Assembly (NCBI RefSeq): GCF_036884655.1
Contig: NC_088349.1
Coordinates: forward strand, 43,924,501 to 43,988,500
Direction: 5' to 3'
Origin: Musa acuminata AAA Group
Taxonomy: Eukaryota; Streptophyta; Magnoliopsida; Zingiberales; Musaceae
Length of the DNA: 64,000 bases
Shown: in pieces, positions 9,280 through 20,770 of the stretch
Layout of the letters: every line of letters begins with the position of its first letter
Position numbering within the stretch: position 1 is the first letter of the stretch
Made by a program: the position numbers and the translations under genes
Notes under the pieces: model-generated
What the model saw: only the letters and a program-made list of their open reading frames with translations
Database searches by the model: none
Told to the model about the DNA's origin: nothing

Positions 9280-11061
9280 CATGTTGTTCATGCGAATGAT
9301 TGGTTTTGAACTGCGTGTGTTGTGTTTAGGAAGAATATTGACGTCAAAATCGTTGACGCAAAAGCGAGAAAGGGCAGCAACAGTTGCTGCCCTCAATCTG
9401 CGTGCGTGAAGCGCAGCCGAAGGCGGGCAGCACAGGGGCTGCGTCTGCAGCAGCCGGCCGGCGGCCTGCTTGCAGCAGGCTTGCTGCCGGCGGGGCTGGC
9501 AGCCCACGGGCAGCGGCGCCTTCCGCCGCAAGGAAGCGGCGCCTTCCGCCGCAAGGAAGCGGCGCCTGCCGCCGCTGCTCCCGCGGTCGAAACCCCCCCC
9601 ACAGGGGCGGCCGCCCGGCGGGACAGTACCGCCTGCGGAGGCAGCGGCGCCCAAAGGGGGCGCCCACCCGCAGCGGCATCGCCGCCAGCGGGCGTGCCGC
9701 CTGCAGGCGAGGGCAGTGCCCTCGCCCCGCCGCACAGGCCGCCGCCGGCAGGGTGGCGGCGGCGGCAGCAGCGAAAGGGGGAAAGGGCATTAGGGTTTTT
9801 CGGGCAAAAGACAGTTTTGCCCCTCGGAATTTGAGAAATTCCAGTTTCTGTCTTTTGTCTAAATTATGAAAATACCCCTATAAATTCAGAAATTTCCTAC
9901 ATGTCCCTGATTTCAGAAAATATTAATTAATTAAATGGTTTAGTTGATTATTATTTTTATTATTATCTAGTAGTCCAACATGATGATGATTATTTATACA
10001 TGTGATGTATGATGTGTGGACGGATGATCATGAACCGTGTGATGTGTGTACTTGTGAGTATAATTATTGAGGTCTGCGAGCCTCCATTATATTTCTCGTT
10101 TATTGTCGGGCCTGCGTGCCTATGATTAAGTTGTAATCACATGAGGAGGCGCAGCGGGAGTGTGGATGCAATAGCGGGACCCACGAGACGGACGATCGTA
10201 ATGCATGGAGATGCATCAAGATGTCGACGTAATCGACAAGGACGAGATGGACGATCACAGGGCATGGAGATGCACCGTTGCACACATAGATCTTGATGTG
10301 AGTGATTAGGCCTACTGGCTCGGGCCTAATCATATTAGGTTGTGCTCCATGATCATCTGGTGTGATTGCTTATACACATACTAGATATGTATATATATTT
10401 GCATGCGATGTAGATATATATTAAATATGTATATGTGTGACATGTCATATTAGGAGACCAAATCATAGAAACATCTCTCGATAATATTAAGTCGATAAAC
10501 GTGAGGCAATTAGATTGACCCACGTGGCCTTCCATCGTTATGAGTAAGAACCGATTCCCGGTGTAGGTTGAGTTGGTCGAGTCCCTCGAGACTCACCTAT
10601 ATCGCGATTCGCTATCTTGCTTATGACATAGAGATGTCACCGGTGACCTGAGGGCATGGTATGCTTGATCGAGTCCCTCGAGGGTATATCATCAAATCAG
10701 ACTCATCTTGTAACGAAGGTGTTGACTTAACCGAGCATCATGGTTGGTCGAGTCCCTCGAGGCCATGGTGATTCGGAGGCCGAACAGGACGAGAATCACA
10801 AGGAGTTATGATCGGCAAGAGTTGCCTACCTTTTAGGCTTAGTGTGATTGGTCGAGTCCCTCGAGGTTACACTAAGACGCTGATTGGATCCTGATCCCCA
10901 CTAGAAGTCTGCCGGAGACTTCCGTTTCACGTGCTGAGGGTGTCGCGTGACTTGTTAGTAAAATAGTGGGAGCATATTAAGATAGAAGTCCATATCTTGA
11001 GAGTTTATTTCTTGCAAAATCTGCATGTTATTCATTTCTGCTACATCTTTATTTTCAGAAA
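9280..11061 (+). other. Long non-coding leader of element C
   Basis: About 1.8 kb without a credible gene. It has four parts: a GC-rich block (about 9400-9780) with a 23-bp tandem duplication (9512-9534 and 9535-9557); an AT-rich stretch; a segment near 10080-10330 rich in short inverted repeats; and four structured hairpins (10564-10876). The Ala/Pro-rich open frames in the GC block occur in several frames on both strands, so they reflect composition. Leaders of this size often carry dimerisation, packaging or translation signals; which of these applies here is unknown. Confidence 0.75.
10564..10876 (+). repeat. Array of four hairpins with a common core
   Basis: Hairpins lie at 10564-10599, 10656-10692, 10736-10770 and 10838-10876. 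Each has the inner stem TCGAG/CTCGA closed by a TCC loop, then a small asymmetric internal loop (like TTGG opposite GG), then an outer stem of 8-9 bp whose sequence differs each time. Outer pairs: TAGGT-GAGT with ACTC-ACCTA; ATGGTATGC with GTATATCAT (two G-T wobbles); CATCATGG with CCATGGTG; CTTAGTGT with ACACTAAG. The same array is present in H (63164-63476) and, decayed, in G. Confidence 0.85.
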
Positions 11062-11870
11062 ATGTCGCTTTTAAATCCCTTACGTGGCATACTTGATGTC
11101 AACCGCCTCACTGGTCTAAATTATACGGATTGGCTCCGTAACTTGAGAATTGTTCTCACAGCAAAGAAAATCGTGTACGTCCTTGATACAGTGATGCCTA
11201 TGCCCGAAGAAGGGGCAAACGAGGATGAGATCGCTCACTATGTGAAGTACATTGATGACTCCACTCTTGCTCAGTGCTATATGTTGGGCTCTATGACTCC
11301 TGAGTTACAGAGACAACATGAAAAGATGGATGCCAGATCCATTCTCCTACATGTCCGTAAATTGTTTGAGGAACAGGGAAGGACTCAGCGATATGAGATA
11401 TCTAAGAGCCTCTTCCGCGCTAGGATGACTGAGGGGACACTGGTTCAGAACCATGTCCTAAAGATGATTGAATGGATAGAGAAACTCACAGGTCTAGGAA
11501 TGGTCCTATAGGATAACTTATGTGTGGACATTGTACTTCAGTCCCTACCAGATTCCTTTTCATAGTTCATAATAGATTTTAATATGAACAAGCTTGAGGT
11601 GACTCTCCCTCCTCAATATGTTGAGGGAGGCAGAGAGTACTATTAAGAAAGAGAAGCCAATTCTCTACACTGGTGAGACCAGAAAGAAAAGGAAAGTAGA
11701 AAGGTCCCTTGAGAAGGGAAAAGGCAAGGGCAAACCAGGTAAAGCAAAGGTTGCTAAGAAAGACCCAGCAAAGGACAAAGGCCAGTGCTTCCACTGTGGT
11801 AAAGATGGGCACTGGAAGAGGAACTACAAAGAGTACCTTGCAGAAAGGGCGAAACAAAAAGCTTGGTGAA
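11062..11870 (+). pseudogene. Element C gag, prematurely stopped
   Basis: Starts MSLLNPLRGIL at the ATG 11062, following an AT-rich run. It reads as Copia Gag (NYTDWLRNLRIVL, LGSMTPELQRQHEKMD, LHVRKLFEEQGRTQRYEI). A TAG at 11509-11511 (CTATAGG where E has CTAGAGG) ends the frame after 149 codons. Beyond it, Gag continues to a lysine-rich tail and a zinc knuckle, [15 protein letters not shown] (near 11789-11833), whose last cysteine is tyrosine. Frame breaks near 11620 and 11868 add to the damage. Confidence 0.85.
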
Positions 11871-13024
11871 GCTTCAGGTACATTCATGATCAATCTCCAA
11901 TTGGCAGATTTTTGTGATAGTGCATTGGTATTGGATACAGTATTGCTTATTACATCTACAATTTATTGTAAATTCTAGCAAAGCCGAGGGGAGATTGACG
12001 AGAGGAATATTGCATAAAGGTTTGTTTATGCAAGACGCTACTCCACATATCATGAATGTAAGTGTCTAAGAGGAAACGAGATAAGGTGAACAGTGCATAC
12101 CTATGGCATTGTAGGCTAGGTCACATCCATGAAAGAATGATTCAAAAGTTGCTAAATAATGGATATCTAAATCCATTCGACTATGTGTCATATATAACTT
12201 GTGAGCCTTGCATTCGTGGAAAACTGACCAACTCTCCATTTAGTGGAACTGGAGAGAGAGCCACTGAGTTGTTGGAACTCATACATAGTGATGTATGTGG
12301 ACCCATGTCAACTCATGCCATTGGAGGTTACTCCTACTTCATTACATTTACTGATGATTTCTCAAGGTATGGATATGTGTACTTAATGAAGTACAAGTCC
12401 GAGGCCTTTGAGAAATTCAGAGAGTATAAGAATGAGGTGGAGAACCAGACTGGAAAGAGTATCAAAACTCTTCGATCAGATCGAGGAGGTGAGTACTTAA
12501 GTACAGAGTTTACTCAGTTCCTCAAGGACCATGGGATATTATCCCAATGGACACCTTCTTACACACCTCAGCGCAATGGTGTCTCTGAAAGGAGAAATCG
12601 TACGTTATTAGATATTGTACGGTCCATGATGAGTTTCGCTGACCTACTCATCTCATTCTGGGGATATGCCCTAGAAACCACAGCTTACCTTCTGAACAGA
12701 GTTCCAACTAAGTCGGTAGTGTCTACACCATATGAGATATGGAAAGGGAAGAAGCCTGATCTTAAGGTTGTTAAGATTTGGGGCTGCCCTACCCACGTTA
12801 AAAGACACAACTCCGATAAGTTAGAATCAAGGACAGAGCGATGCAAATTTGTGGGATACCCCAAGGAAACTTGTGGGTATTATTTCTATCATCTCGAGGA
12901 CCAAAAGGTCTTTGTAGCTAAGAGAGCAGTGTTCCTTGAGAAGGAACACATTCTTGGCGGAGACAGTGGGAGAATGATAGAGTTGAGCGAGGTTGGAGAA
13001 CCAAGCTCAAGCACCACTCTATAG
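11871..13024 (+). pseudogene. Element C pre-integrase and integrase
   Basis: The open frame 12062-13024 (320 codons) starts in the HHCC zinc domain (WHCRLGHIHERMIQKLL, CEPCIRGK). It contains the integrase core with LIHSDVCGPM (first Asp), [12 protein letters not shown] (second Asp) and [15 protein letters not shown] (Glu), and ends KIWGCPTHVK plus tail. The D,D,E triad is intact. Just upstream, the protease and early pre-integrase are missing: relative to E (22535-22771), 231 bp (77 codons, in frame) have been lost between two CGAGAG repeats. The result reads TTGACGAGAGGAATATTG near 11995. Confidence 0.85.
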
Positions 13025-13039
13025 CCTGAGTCTGTTCAG

Positions 13040-13975
13040 GTACCTAATACACAAGTTTCAACTTTACGCAGGTCTGATAGAGTATCCCATCCTCCTGAGA
13101 GATATGTGGGACATATTAGAGGAGAGGATGCTGACGATATTGATCCTCAGACCTACGAGGAGGCTATTATGAGTATAGACTCCGGGAAGTGGCAAGAAGC
13201 CATGAATTCTGAGATGAATTTTATGTACTCCAATAAGGTTTGGAACCTAGTTGATGCGCCCGAAGGTATTGTACCCATCGGTTGTAAGTGGATCTTTAAG
13301 AAAAAGATCGGAGTAGATGGAAAGGTAGAGACCTATAAAGCAAGGCTAGTGGCTAAGGGGTATCGTCAAAGGCAAGATGTTGACTATGATGAAACTTTCT
13401 CACCCGTAGCAATGCTAAAATCCATCAGAATTCTATTGGCTATTGCAGCACACTATGATTATGAGATCTGGCCGATGGATGTGAAAACCGCATTCCTCAA
13501 TGGGAACCTCGAGGATGAGGTGTATATGATGCAACCTGAGGGATTCGTGTCCAAGAACTGCCCAGATAGGGTGTGTAGGTTGCTTAGATCCATTTATGGA
13601 CTAAAGCAAACTTCCCAAAGTTAGAACATAAGATTTGATGAGGCAATCAGATCTTATGACTTCGTTAAGAACGAAGATGAGCCTTGTGTGTACAGGAAGG
13701 TAAGTGGGAGCGCTATCACCTTTTTTTTGTGTTATATGTGGATAACATCCTGATCATTGGGAATGACGTAGGAATGCTATCCACGGTAAAGGCTTGGTTA
13801 TCTAGACATTTCTCCATGAATGACTTAGGGGAAGCATCCTATATCTTGGGGATTAGAATCTATAGAGATAGATCCAAGAGGATGCTTGGCTTGTCCCAGT
13901 CCAGGTACATAGAAACCATTGTCAAAAGGTTTGACATGAAAAATTCTAAGAAAGGGCGAACATGGATATGATACC
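13040..13975 (+). pseudogene. Element C reverse transcriptase, defective
   Basis: Frames 13106-13624 and 13684-13971 form an RVT_2 domain: GCKWIFKKKIGVDGKVETYK, RLVAKGYRQRQDVDYDETFS, PMDVKTAFLNGNLEDEVYM, SIYGLKQ. A stop lies at 13622-13624 where E reads through. The catalytic motif reads YVDN rather than YVDD (near 13733-13744), losing one metal-binding aspartate. Relative to E, 67 bp are lost near 13948 at an AAGA microhomology, which shifts the frame. Confidence 0.88.
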
Positions 13976-13984
13976 TTATGCCTA

Positions 13985-14646
13985 AGCAATAGGGTCTATC
14001 ATGTATGCCATGTTATGTACTAGGCCTGATATAGCGCATGCTCTGAGTGTCACGAGCAGGTATCAGGCGGATCCAGGCTTGGAGCACTGGAAAGCAGTAA
14101 AGTGTATCCTTAAGTACTTGAGAAGGACTAAGGATCTTTTACTAGTATATGGAGGTAATAGCCTTAAGGTTGAAGGCTTTACTGACTCAAGTTTTCAGTC
14201 TGATGTCGATGATAACAAGTCGAATTCAGGGTATGTGTACACCTTGAATGGAGGAGCAGTGTGCTGGAAGAGTTCCAAGCAAGATACCACTGTTGACTCA
14301 ACCACAGAGGCGGCGTACATTGCTGCATTAGATGCAGCAAAGGAGGGAGTCTGGTTGAAGATGTTCATCACAGATTTGGGAGTCATTTCGGATAGCGAGA
14401 AGTCGACTTCCTTATATTGCGACAATTATGTGGCGATTACTCAAATAAGGGAACCCGGGTCTCATCAGAAGTGTTCTGAGTAGGTTCCAGCTTATCAGAG
14501 AGATCGTAACCCGAGGAGATGTAGCAGTGGAAAGAGTTCCATCCGAAGATAACATTGCAGATCCACTAACAAAGCCGTTGTCTCAGATTGTCTTTGAGCA
14601 TCACAGGAGTCTGATGAGGATCAGACACATAGGTGATTGGCTTTAG
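13985..14646 (+). pseudogene. Element C RNase H and polyprotein end
   Basis: The open frame 14001-14483 begins MYAMLCTRPDIAHAL and carries the Copia RNase H core: GFTDSSFQSD, SSKQDTTVDSTTEAAYIA and LYCDNYVAITQI. A frame break around 14480 separates the last part. That part ends IADPLTKPLSQIVFEHHR and terminates at TAG 14644-14646, immediately before the purine tract. Confidence 0.85.
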
Positions 14647-14649
14647 GTC

Positions 14650-14660
14650 AAGTGGGAGAT
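14650..14660 (+). other. Polypurine tract of element C
   Basis: AAGTGGGAGAT directly before the 3' LTR, overlapping the position just after the polyprotein stop. Confidence 0.85.
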
Positions 14661-16154
14661 TGCTAGTCATAGGTGCCCGGCAAGCCAATCACGTGAGTGA
14701 TGGCACGTGTGACTTGATACAGAATCTTTTTGCTTATTATATTTTGGCGTATATCACTTTATAACTATTGTATAAATGCATATATATATTGTGATGTCCT
14801 TGGATTTGTGCAATGGGAATCGGATCGTGATGAGATCATGATAATGAGATCGATTCACCTTTAAACACATATCCTAAATAATCCCGGTCATAGGTTACTC
14901 GAGAGGGACATCGTGATAACCGGATAGACTGGTGTGCTGTATACCCGTCCATATGATGGATGCAGCTGGTCTCATAGCTACTCGTGTAGGGACACTAGGG
15001 ATACAGTACAGGTGCTCATTGGAGAATGAGTTCACTGATTGATCCGCTTACGGAATGCTGGATGGTTGATGATGCCTTATTGTCAGACAGCGATTCCGTA
15101 GTCCTAGTGGTGTATCTGGTCCTTAGACTTGAGACACCAAGGATGTCCTGTATGTGTGCTCCACTCTTTGATACCAGACTTATAGGTTTGGCTGTCCTAG
15201 ATCTAGTACAGCTGGTCATTGGGAGTGGTAGTCGACTTTACGAGGGCTATTGAGTGTCGATAGAGGATCGTCCACTCTCGGCGTCATGAGAGGAATATCC
15301 CATGTGTTCTTGCTCAGACAAATCCCTGGCCAGGGTCATTCGGGTTGAGAGAGAAAGAGTTCTCCGGGAGAATCCGATTAGAGCGAGACTCGAGTAGAAA
15401 CCGTATGGGTCTGACAGCACCATGCTCGATATACGGTCTCTGGGATATTAGATGGATGAGGGATTATAAGTACACGGTAACTGAGGACAGATAGGTCCAA
15501 TGGATTGGATTCCCCTGTATCGTCTGGGGACTACGGCGTAGTGGCCTAGTACGTCCGTAGTCGATGAGTCGAGTGAATTATTACAGAGATAATAATTCAC
15601 TCAGTTAGAAGGAGTTCTGACAGGTATGACTCACGGCCAGCTCGATATTGGGCCTAGAGGGTCACACACATATGGTAGGCATTGCGATGAGTAGAGGTTC
15701 GGATATGAGATATCCGACGGAGCCCTTGTCTTATTGGATGCAGATCTAATACCCATTAGGGGAGGACCCATTAGGGTTTGACAGGGGATCTCTATAAATA
15801 GGAGGGATTCACAGCCTCATAGGCTAGAGTCTTTGCTTGCCTTTCCTATTCTCCTCTTCCTCTCCACCTCAGAGTAAGCCTGGAGTCTTGAGGAGCGTCG
15901 TCGCAACCCTGCTGTGTGGATCACCGCTAGAGAGGATGACGCTTGACCTCCTTCACCCTCTCCTAAGGATCTGCAAGGAAACAGGGATATACGATCTCCC
16001 TAGGTAACACAATCTACTCTATACGCAGTTTCATGTTTCGCAGACTTTTGCGCACCAATCTTCGCACGACGACGAACATCTCTTTGGGAATCGGGGATTT
16101 TGTTTTCTTGTTCTTCCGTTGCGCATGTGATGTAGCCCCCATGATTTCCCAACA
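14661..16154 (+). repeat. 3' LTR of element C
   Basis: A 1494-bp LTR matching the 5' LTR with only scattered substitutions and one or two small indels (for example GACGACGAACATC near 16067 against GACGAACATC). TATAAATA lies at 15793-15800. It ends CCCAACA and is followed by the duplicated CCAAA. Confidence 0.93.
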
Positions 16155-16159
16155 CCAAA
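16155..16159. repeat. Target-site duplication, right copy, of element C
   Basis: CCAAA, identical to 7771-7775. Confidence 0.9.
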
Positions 16160-16435
16160 ATCCTCATATATATAGATGTTCTCCCATCAAGAACATTTAT
16201 CATCACTAATTCATAACGTTCAAGAATTAATTCAAATTTGTAACGTTTGGACCATAATGAAGAACTTTAATAATATTAAATATTTAATTTAATAATAACA
16301 GTTTCATGTATAAAGAATAAAAAACTGAAATCATTTAAATCATAATTAATGAAGAAATTCATGATAATGAATTATGAATCTTAATGAGAACGGTTACATT
16401 ATTATTAAATTAGATATTTAATCATAACGGTTATA
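16160..16435 (-). repeat. Shared Copia LTR of A and B, second part
   Basis: The outer (U3-side) 276 bp of the LTR split by C. It matches 21660-21934, starting at TCCTCATATATATAG. On its right it abuts B's purine tract (AAGTGGGAGAA on the minus strand, 16436-16446). This is therefore B's 3' LTR as well as A's 5' LTR. Confidence 0.9.
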
Positions 16436-16713
16436 TTCTCCCACTTGGTCCATATGTTTATCTTAATAATTTGAATTAATCTTTCTCAAACAACATTCTT
16501 AAGAAATAAATACATGAATCAGAGCGATAAGTCCTCTAAGAGCGAGTATTATCATCCATGTATCACGATGTATTTAGTTTCTTAATCTCAATTTGGTAAT
16601 ATTACTTAATGAATAAACCTTATGTTTATTCTTGGTTCAGTAACAATATATTTTCTCAAAATAATGTGCACATGAATGAGAAATTTTCTTAATATATAAG
16701 AGTTTCAATATCA

Positions 16714-17180
16714 TTACAAAGTGGAACCAAGTCTCATTTTCTCTACATGATCCTTGAATTTCAGAGGTGGCATGCTTTTAGTCAAAGGATCAGCAATCAT
16801 CAATTCAGTGCTAATATGCTCAATGACCACTTTCTTTTCTTTTATACGTTCTCTTATGGCTAAATACTTAATGTCGATGTGTTTACTTCGACTTCGACTT
16901 TTATTATTTTTAGCTATAAAGACAGTAGCTGAATTGTCACAAAAAATTCTTAATGGCCTAGAAATAGAATCCATGATTCTAAGCCCAGAAATGAAACTCT
17001 TAATCCATACACCATGTGAAATAGCCTCAAAACAAGAGACAAACTCAGCTTCCATGGTAGAAGTAGCAGTCAAGGTCTTCTTAGCGATTCTCCAAGAAAT
17101 AGCTCCACCAGCCATTATAAAAATTTATCCTGAAGTTGATTTACGAGAATTAACACAACCGGCGAAGTCTCAATCGGAGT
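16714..17180 (-). pseudogene. Copia B RNase H
   Basis: The minus frame 17115-16714 carries AISWRIAKKTLTATSTMEAE (catalytic Glu), LRIFCDNSATVFIAKNN (Asp) and SKHIDIKYLAIRERI, ending ADPLTKSMPPLKFKDHV. This is the standard Copia polyprotein C-terminus. A frame break at about 17116-17170 separates it from the reverse transcriptase. Confidence 0.85.
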
Positions 17181-18310
17181 AACCAATTACATCCAGATTG
17201 TCTATATGTTTATAAATAAGCATGTAATCTTTGGTTCCTTGTAGATACCTCATCACTTTCTTTGCAGTTCTCCAGTGGTCTATACTTGGATTACTTTGAT
17301 ATCGACCTAGCATCCCCATAATAAATGCAATATCAGGTCTAGTACAGACCTGAGCATACATAAGGCTTCCTACGACAGAAGCATATGGGATGTTTTTCAT
17401 TAATTCCCTTTCAAAGTTGTTCTTTGGGCATTGGTTCAAATTGAATCTATCATCTTTCACAATGGGAGTAACACTTAGTGAACAATCCTTCATCCGAAAT
17501 CTTTCTAAAAGTTTATCGATATAGGTTTCTTGTGATAGACCTAAAATGCCTCGATGTCTATCTCTATGGATCTTAAGGCCAATGACATAAGATGCTTCAC
17601 CCATATCCTTCATGTTAAAATTTTTAGAAAGGAATTGTTTCACCTCATGCAGCAAACCCTTATCGTTGGTTGCAAGCAAAATATCATCTACGTATAAAAT
17701 AAGGAAACATATTTTACTCCCACTAACCTTCTGGTATATGCATTGATCCATGGGATTTTCAACAAATCCAAATGAAGAAATTACTTCATGAAATTTAAAA
17801 TACCATTAGCAGGAGGCTTGTTTTAAGCCGTATATAGACTTCCTAAGCTTGCAAACCAAGTGTTCACCAACACTAGAGGAGAAACCTTCAAGTTGTTTCA
17901 TATAAACCTCTTTCTCTAGATCTCCTTTAAGAAATGTCGTTTTCACATCCATTTGTTGCAACTCAAGGTCAAAATGAGCAACTAATGCCAAAATAATACA
18001 TAGAGAATCTTTCTTAGATATAGGAGAAAACGTCTCCGTATAATCGATTCCCTCTTTTTGAGTAAATCCCTTTGCAACAAGTCTTGTCTTAAATCTCTCA
18101 ATATTGCCTAATGAATCTTTCTTAATTTTAAAGACCCATTTGCAACCAATAGCCTTTGCTTCATTAGGCAACTCTACAAGATCCCAGACTCCATTGCGCA
18201 TCATGGAATTCATCTCTTCTTTCATGGCATCATGCCACAAATTTGATTCTTTGCAACTCATGGCTTGTGAAAATGTTTCAGGATCATTTTTGGCTCTAAT
18301 ATTATAATCA
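17170..18310 (-). pseudogene. Copia B reverse transcriptase
   Basis: Frames 18261-17806 and 17751-17170 on the minus strand together form the RVT_2 domain. It has KWVFKIKKDSLGN, TETFSPISKKDS, QMDVKTTFL and an intact YVDD (LILYVDDILLATND). It continues through SNPSIDHWRTAKKVMRYLQG, the part A has lost. A stop after SIYGLKQASC (near 17806) breaks it. This copy shows what the gypsy insertion removed from A. Confidence 0.85.
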
Positions 18311-18739
18311 GATTCTTGTAGATATATAACATAATCACTAGGAATTACTGGTCTTTTATTTCTAGTAGATCTTCTTAATGTTATACCAATGGTTCCTTGA
18401 GGAACTTGTGGTTCAACTAGTTGTTCAGGAGCTTGTTGTAATTCATGAACTGCTTGATCTATTAGAATACTATCAACAACTTGTGGAATTTCAATGATTG
18501 GTTATTCAGCACTAGTTTGTACTTGAGAAGTGCTATGAACTATAACCAATTTATCATTTGATATGGAAGGTTGAGATTCTATATGATCATGTGCGGAAAC
18601 TATGTTCCTAAAATGATCGCTCCCACTAATCACATCATCCTCAAGAAATTTAGCGTTTGTTGATTCCACAATCCTAGTTGTGTGAGATGGACAATAGAAT
18701 CTGTAACCTTTGGACTTTTCGGCATATCCAATGAAACAC

Positions 18740-19860
18740 CCACTAATAGTCCTCGGGTCCAGTTTCTTCTCTTGTGGATTGTATATCCTGACTTCAGATG
18801 GATATCCCCAAATGCGTATATGTCGTAAACTTGATTTCCAACCTTTCTATAATTTAAATGGTGTCTTTTGGACAGCCTTGATTGGAACTCGGTTTAATAT
18901 ATACACAGTCATTGTTAGTTCTTCAGTCCACAAGAACTTAAGAAGATTGGAGCATACTCCGGACCATGTCTAATAATGTTCGGTTTCTTCTTTCTACAAC
19001 ACCATTCTGGTCTGGAGAACCAGGCATAATGTATTAGGCAACAATCCCATGTTCTTAAAGAAACTTAGCAAAAGGACCAGGTGCTTGTCCATTTTCAATA
19101 TATCTACCATAATATTCTCCACTCCTATCTGATCTCACAATTTTAATTTGCCTACCACATTGGTTCTCAACTTTAGCCTTAAAGACATTAAAGGGATCCA
19201 ATGCTTCATTGTTTTTATGAAGAAAATATATATACATGTATCGTGAGTAATCATCTATAAAGGAGATGAAGTATTTCTGACCATGTATGTCCATGTCTGG
19301 ACAACATATATCAGTATGAATTATCTCTAATAAGTCTGAACTCCTATTAGCACCCTTTTTGGACTTATTGGTCAGCTTTTCCTTAATATAGTCCACACAT
19401 GTCTTAAAATTAGTAAAATCAAGAGTCCTAAGTATCCCATCTTTAACTAATCTTTTAATTCTCTATACGGAGATATATCCTAATCTTCGATGCCATAATA
19501 TAGAGGAGTCCTCATTAATATTACACCTCTTAATGCCAGCGTGAATATGCATTGAACTTTGAGTATTATCATTTTGTAATAAAATACGGTGAAGACCATC
19601 AGACAAAATATCATTCCCAACACAATCAGATTTATGTAATAAACGAAATGATGTATCTTTAAAATTAAAGGAATACCCAAATTGTATGAGTTTGGAAACA
19701 GAAATTATGTTTTGTGAGAAACTTGGTACATAAAAGGTCCTTTCTAATTTTAAAACAAAACCACTACTTAAAAGTTAAAATGCATGTTCCAATTGCCTCC
19801 ACATGTGAGCCCATCTTATTTCCTGATAAGATGCTTTGCTCACTTCCCACTAGCTTCCTT
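18740..19860 (-). pseudogene. Copia B integrase and pre-integrase, fragmented
   Basis: Minus-strand remnants include [32 protein letters not shown] (the usual Gly is Ser) and CCPDMDIHG in frame 19396-19055. The zinc-domain segment at about 19430-19680 lies in other frames. The region after the second Asp (18900-19050), including the Glu motif, is broken by several shifts. It is more decayed than A over the same stretch. Confidence 0.75.
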
Positions 19861-19879
19861 AAGTTTTACATACCCTGCA

Positions 19880-20770
19880 AAGAGTTTGCAATATGGATTG
19901 TTGATCCAGAGTCAATCCACCAGGTGTTAATATTAACATTGACCATATTAGATTAATAGCATACATATGAGGTTGGTTTACCTTTCTTTTCATACCACTG
20001 TTGGAATTTTGTGCATTCCTTCTTCATGTGTCCCTTTTTTTTTACAAAAGAAACACCTTGCTTTTTTCTTGATATCAGCTTGGGGTGGTATTTTACCTTT
20101 TCCTTGCTGATGAGCTTTCTGATTGGCTTGATGTTTGTTAGTTTTGTTCTTCCCGCAAGTGGTTCCTACCAATGCACTCTCACCCAATTCCATCACTAGC
20201 CTCTCTTCTTCTTGAACACACATGGTCATTAATTCATTGATTGATCATTTGTCCTTATGTGTATTGTATGAAATTTTAAAAGGGCGATATTAAGGTGGAA
20301 GGGCATTCAGAATATAGTGCACCAGGAAGGATTCTGACATATTAACCTTAAGTTTCTTAAGTTGAGCCGCAATATCTCGTATTTGCATTATGTGCTCACG
20401 CACACCCTTTATGTTGGTGAGTCTAAGGGATGAAAATTTCATTATAAGGGTACTTGCTAATGTCTTATCTGAAGTGACGAATTGTTCATCAATAGCTTTT
20501 AGCAAGTCTCGGACATTTTCATGCTGGTCAACAGAACCACGTATGCCAGTAGTCATCTTAGTTTTGATAAAATCACGTTGAGCCGATTGGATTGCTCCCA
20601 TCATTCATATAACGTGATCTCAGTTGGAGTGCTGGTATTAGTGACTATAAGTGGTTCGTTTTTTTTATAGCATAATCGATATCCATCCACCCTAAATGGA
20701 GGAGAACCCTCTCCTTCTATATCTTATAGTTATCACCATTAAGTTCGGGAATATTACATCGAATATCAGA
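19880..20770 (-). pseudogene. Copia B gag
   Basis: Minus frames 20604-20290 and 20229-19990 encode Gag (GIRGSVDQHENVRDLLKA, LTNIKGVREHIMQIRDIA, then a Lys/Gln-rich tail and a zinc knuckle starting CFFCKKKGTHEEG). The knuckle is shifted by a one-base insertion in a T run near 20036. The upstream part (NIPELNGDNYKI, near 20730) has a stop where tryptophan is expected. Confidence 0.75.

Larger units (their letters stand above)
7776..16154 (+). mobile_element. Copia element C, structurally complete with long LTRs
   Basis: An 8379-bp plus-strand element with a 5' LTR (7776-9266), PBS, long leader, gag, integrase, reverse transcriptase, RNase H, purine tract and 3' LTR (14661-16154). It is flanked by the 5-bp duplication CCAAA and sits inside the LTR shared by A and B. 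The two LTRs differ at only scattered bases, so it is a recent arrival. Its coding region nevertheless carries a stop, two deletions and a changed catalytic residue, so it was probably moved by proteins from another copy. Confidence 0.95.

Noticed and set aside
9115..9869. Ala/Pro-rich open frames in the GC block of C's leader
   Set aside because: They overlap on both strands in several frames. The equivalent block in H has different duplications and frames, so no single reading frame is conserved.
10560..10880. CRISPR-like array in the repeated TCGAGTCCCTCGAG motif
   Set aside because: Repeats are short, spacing is irregular (76-102 bp), the flanks are palindromic, and the context is a plant retrotransposon leader.
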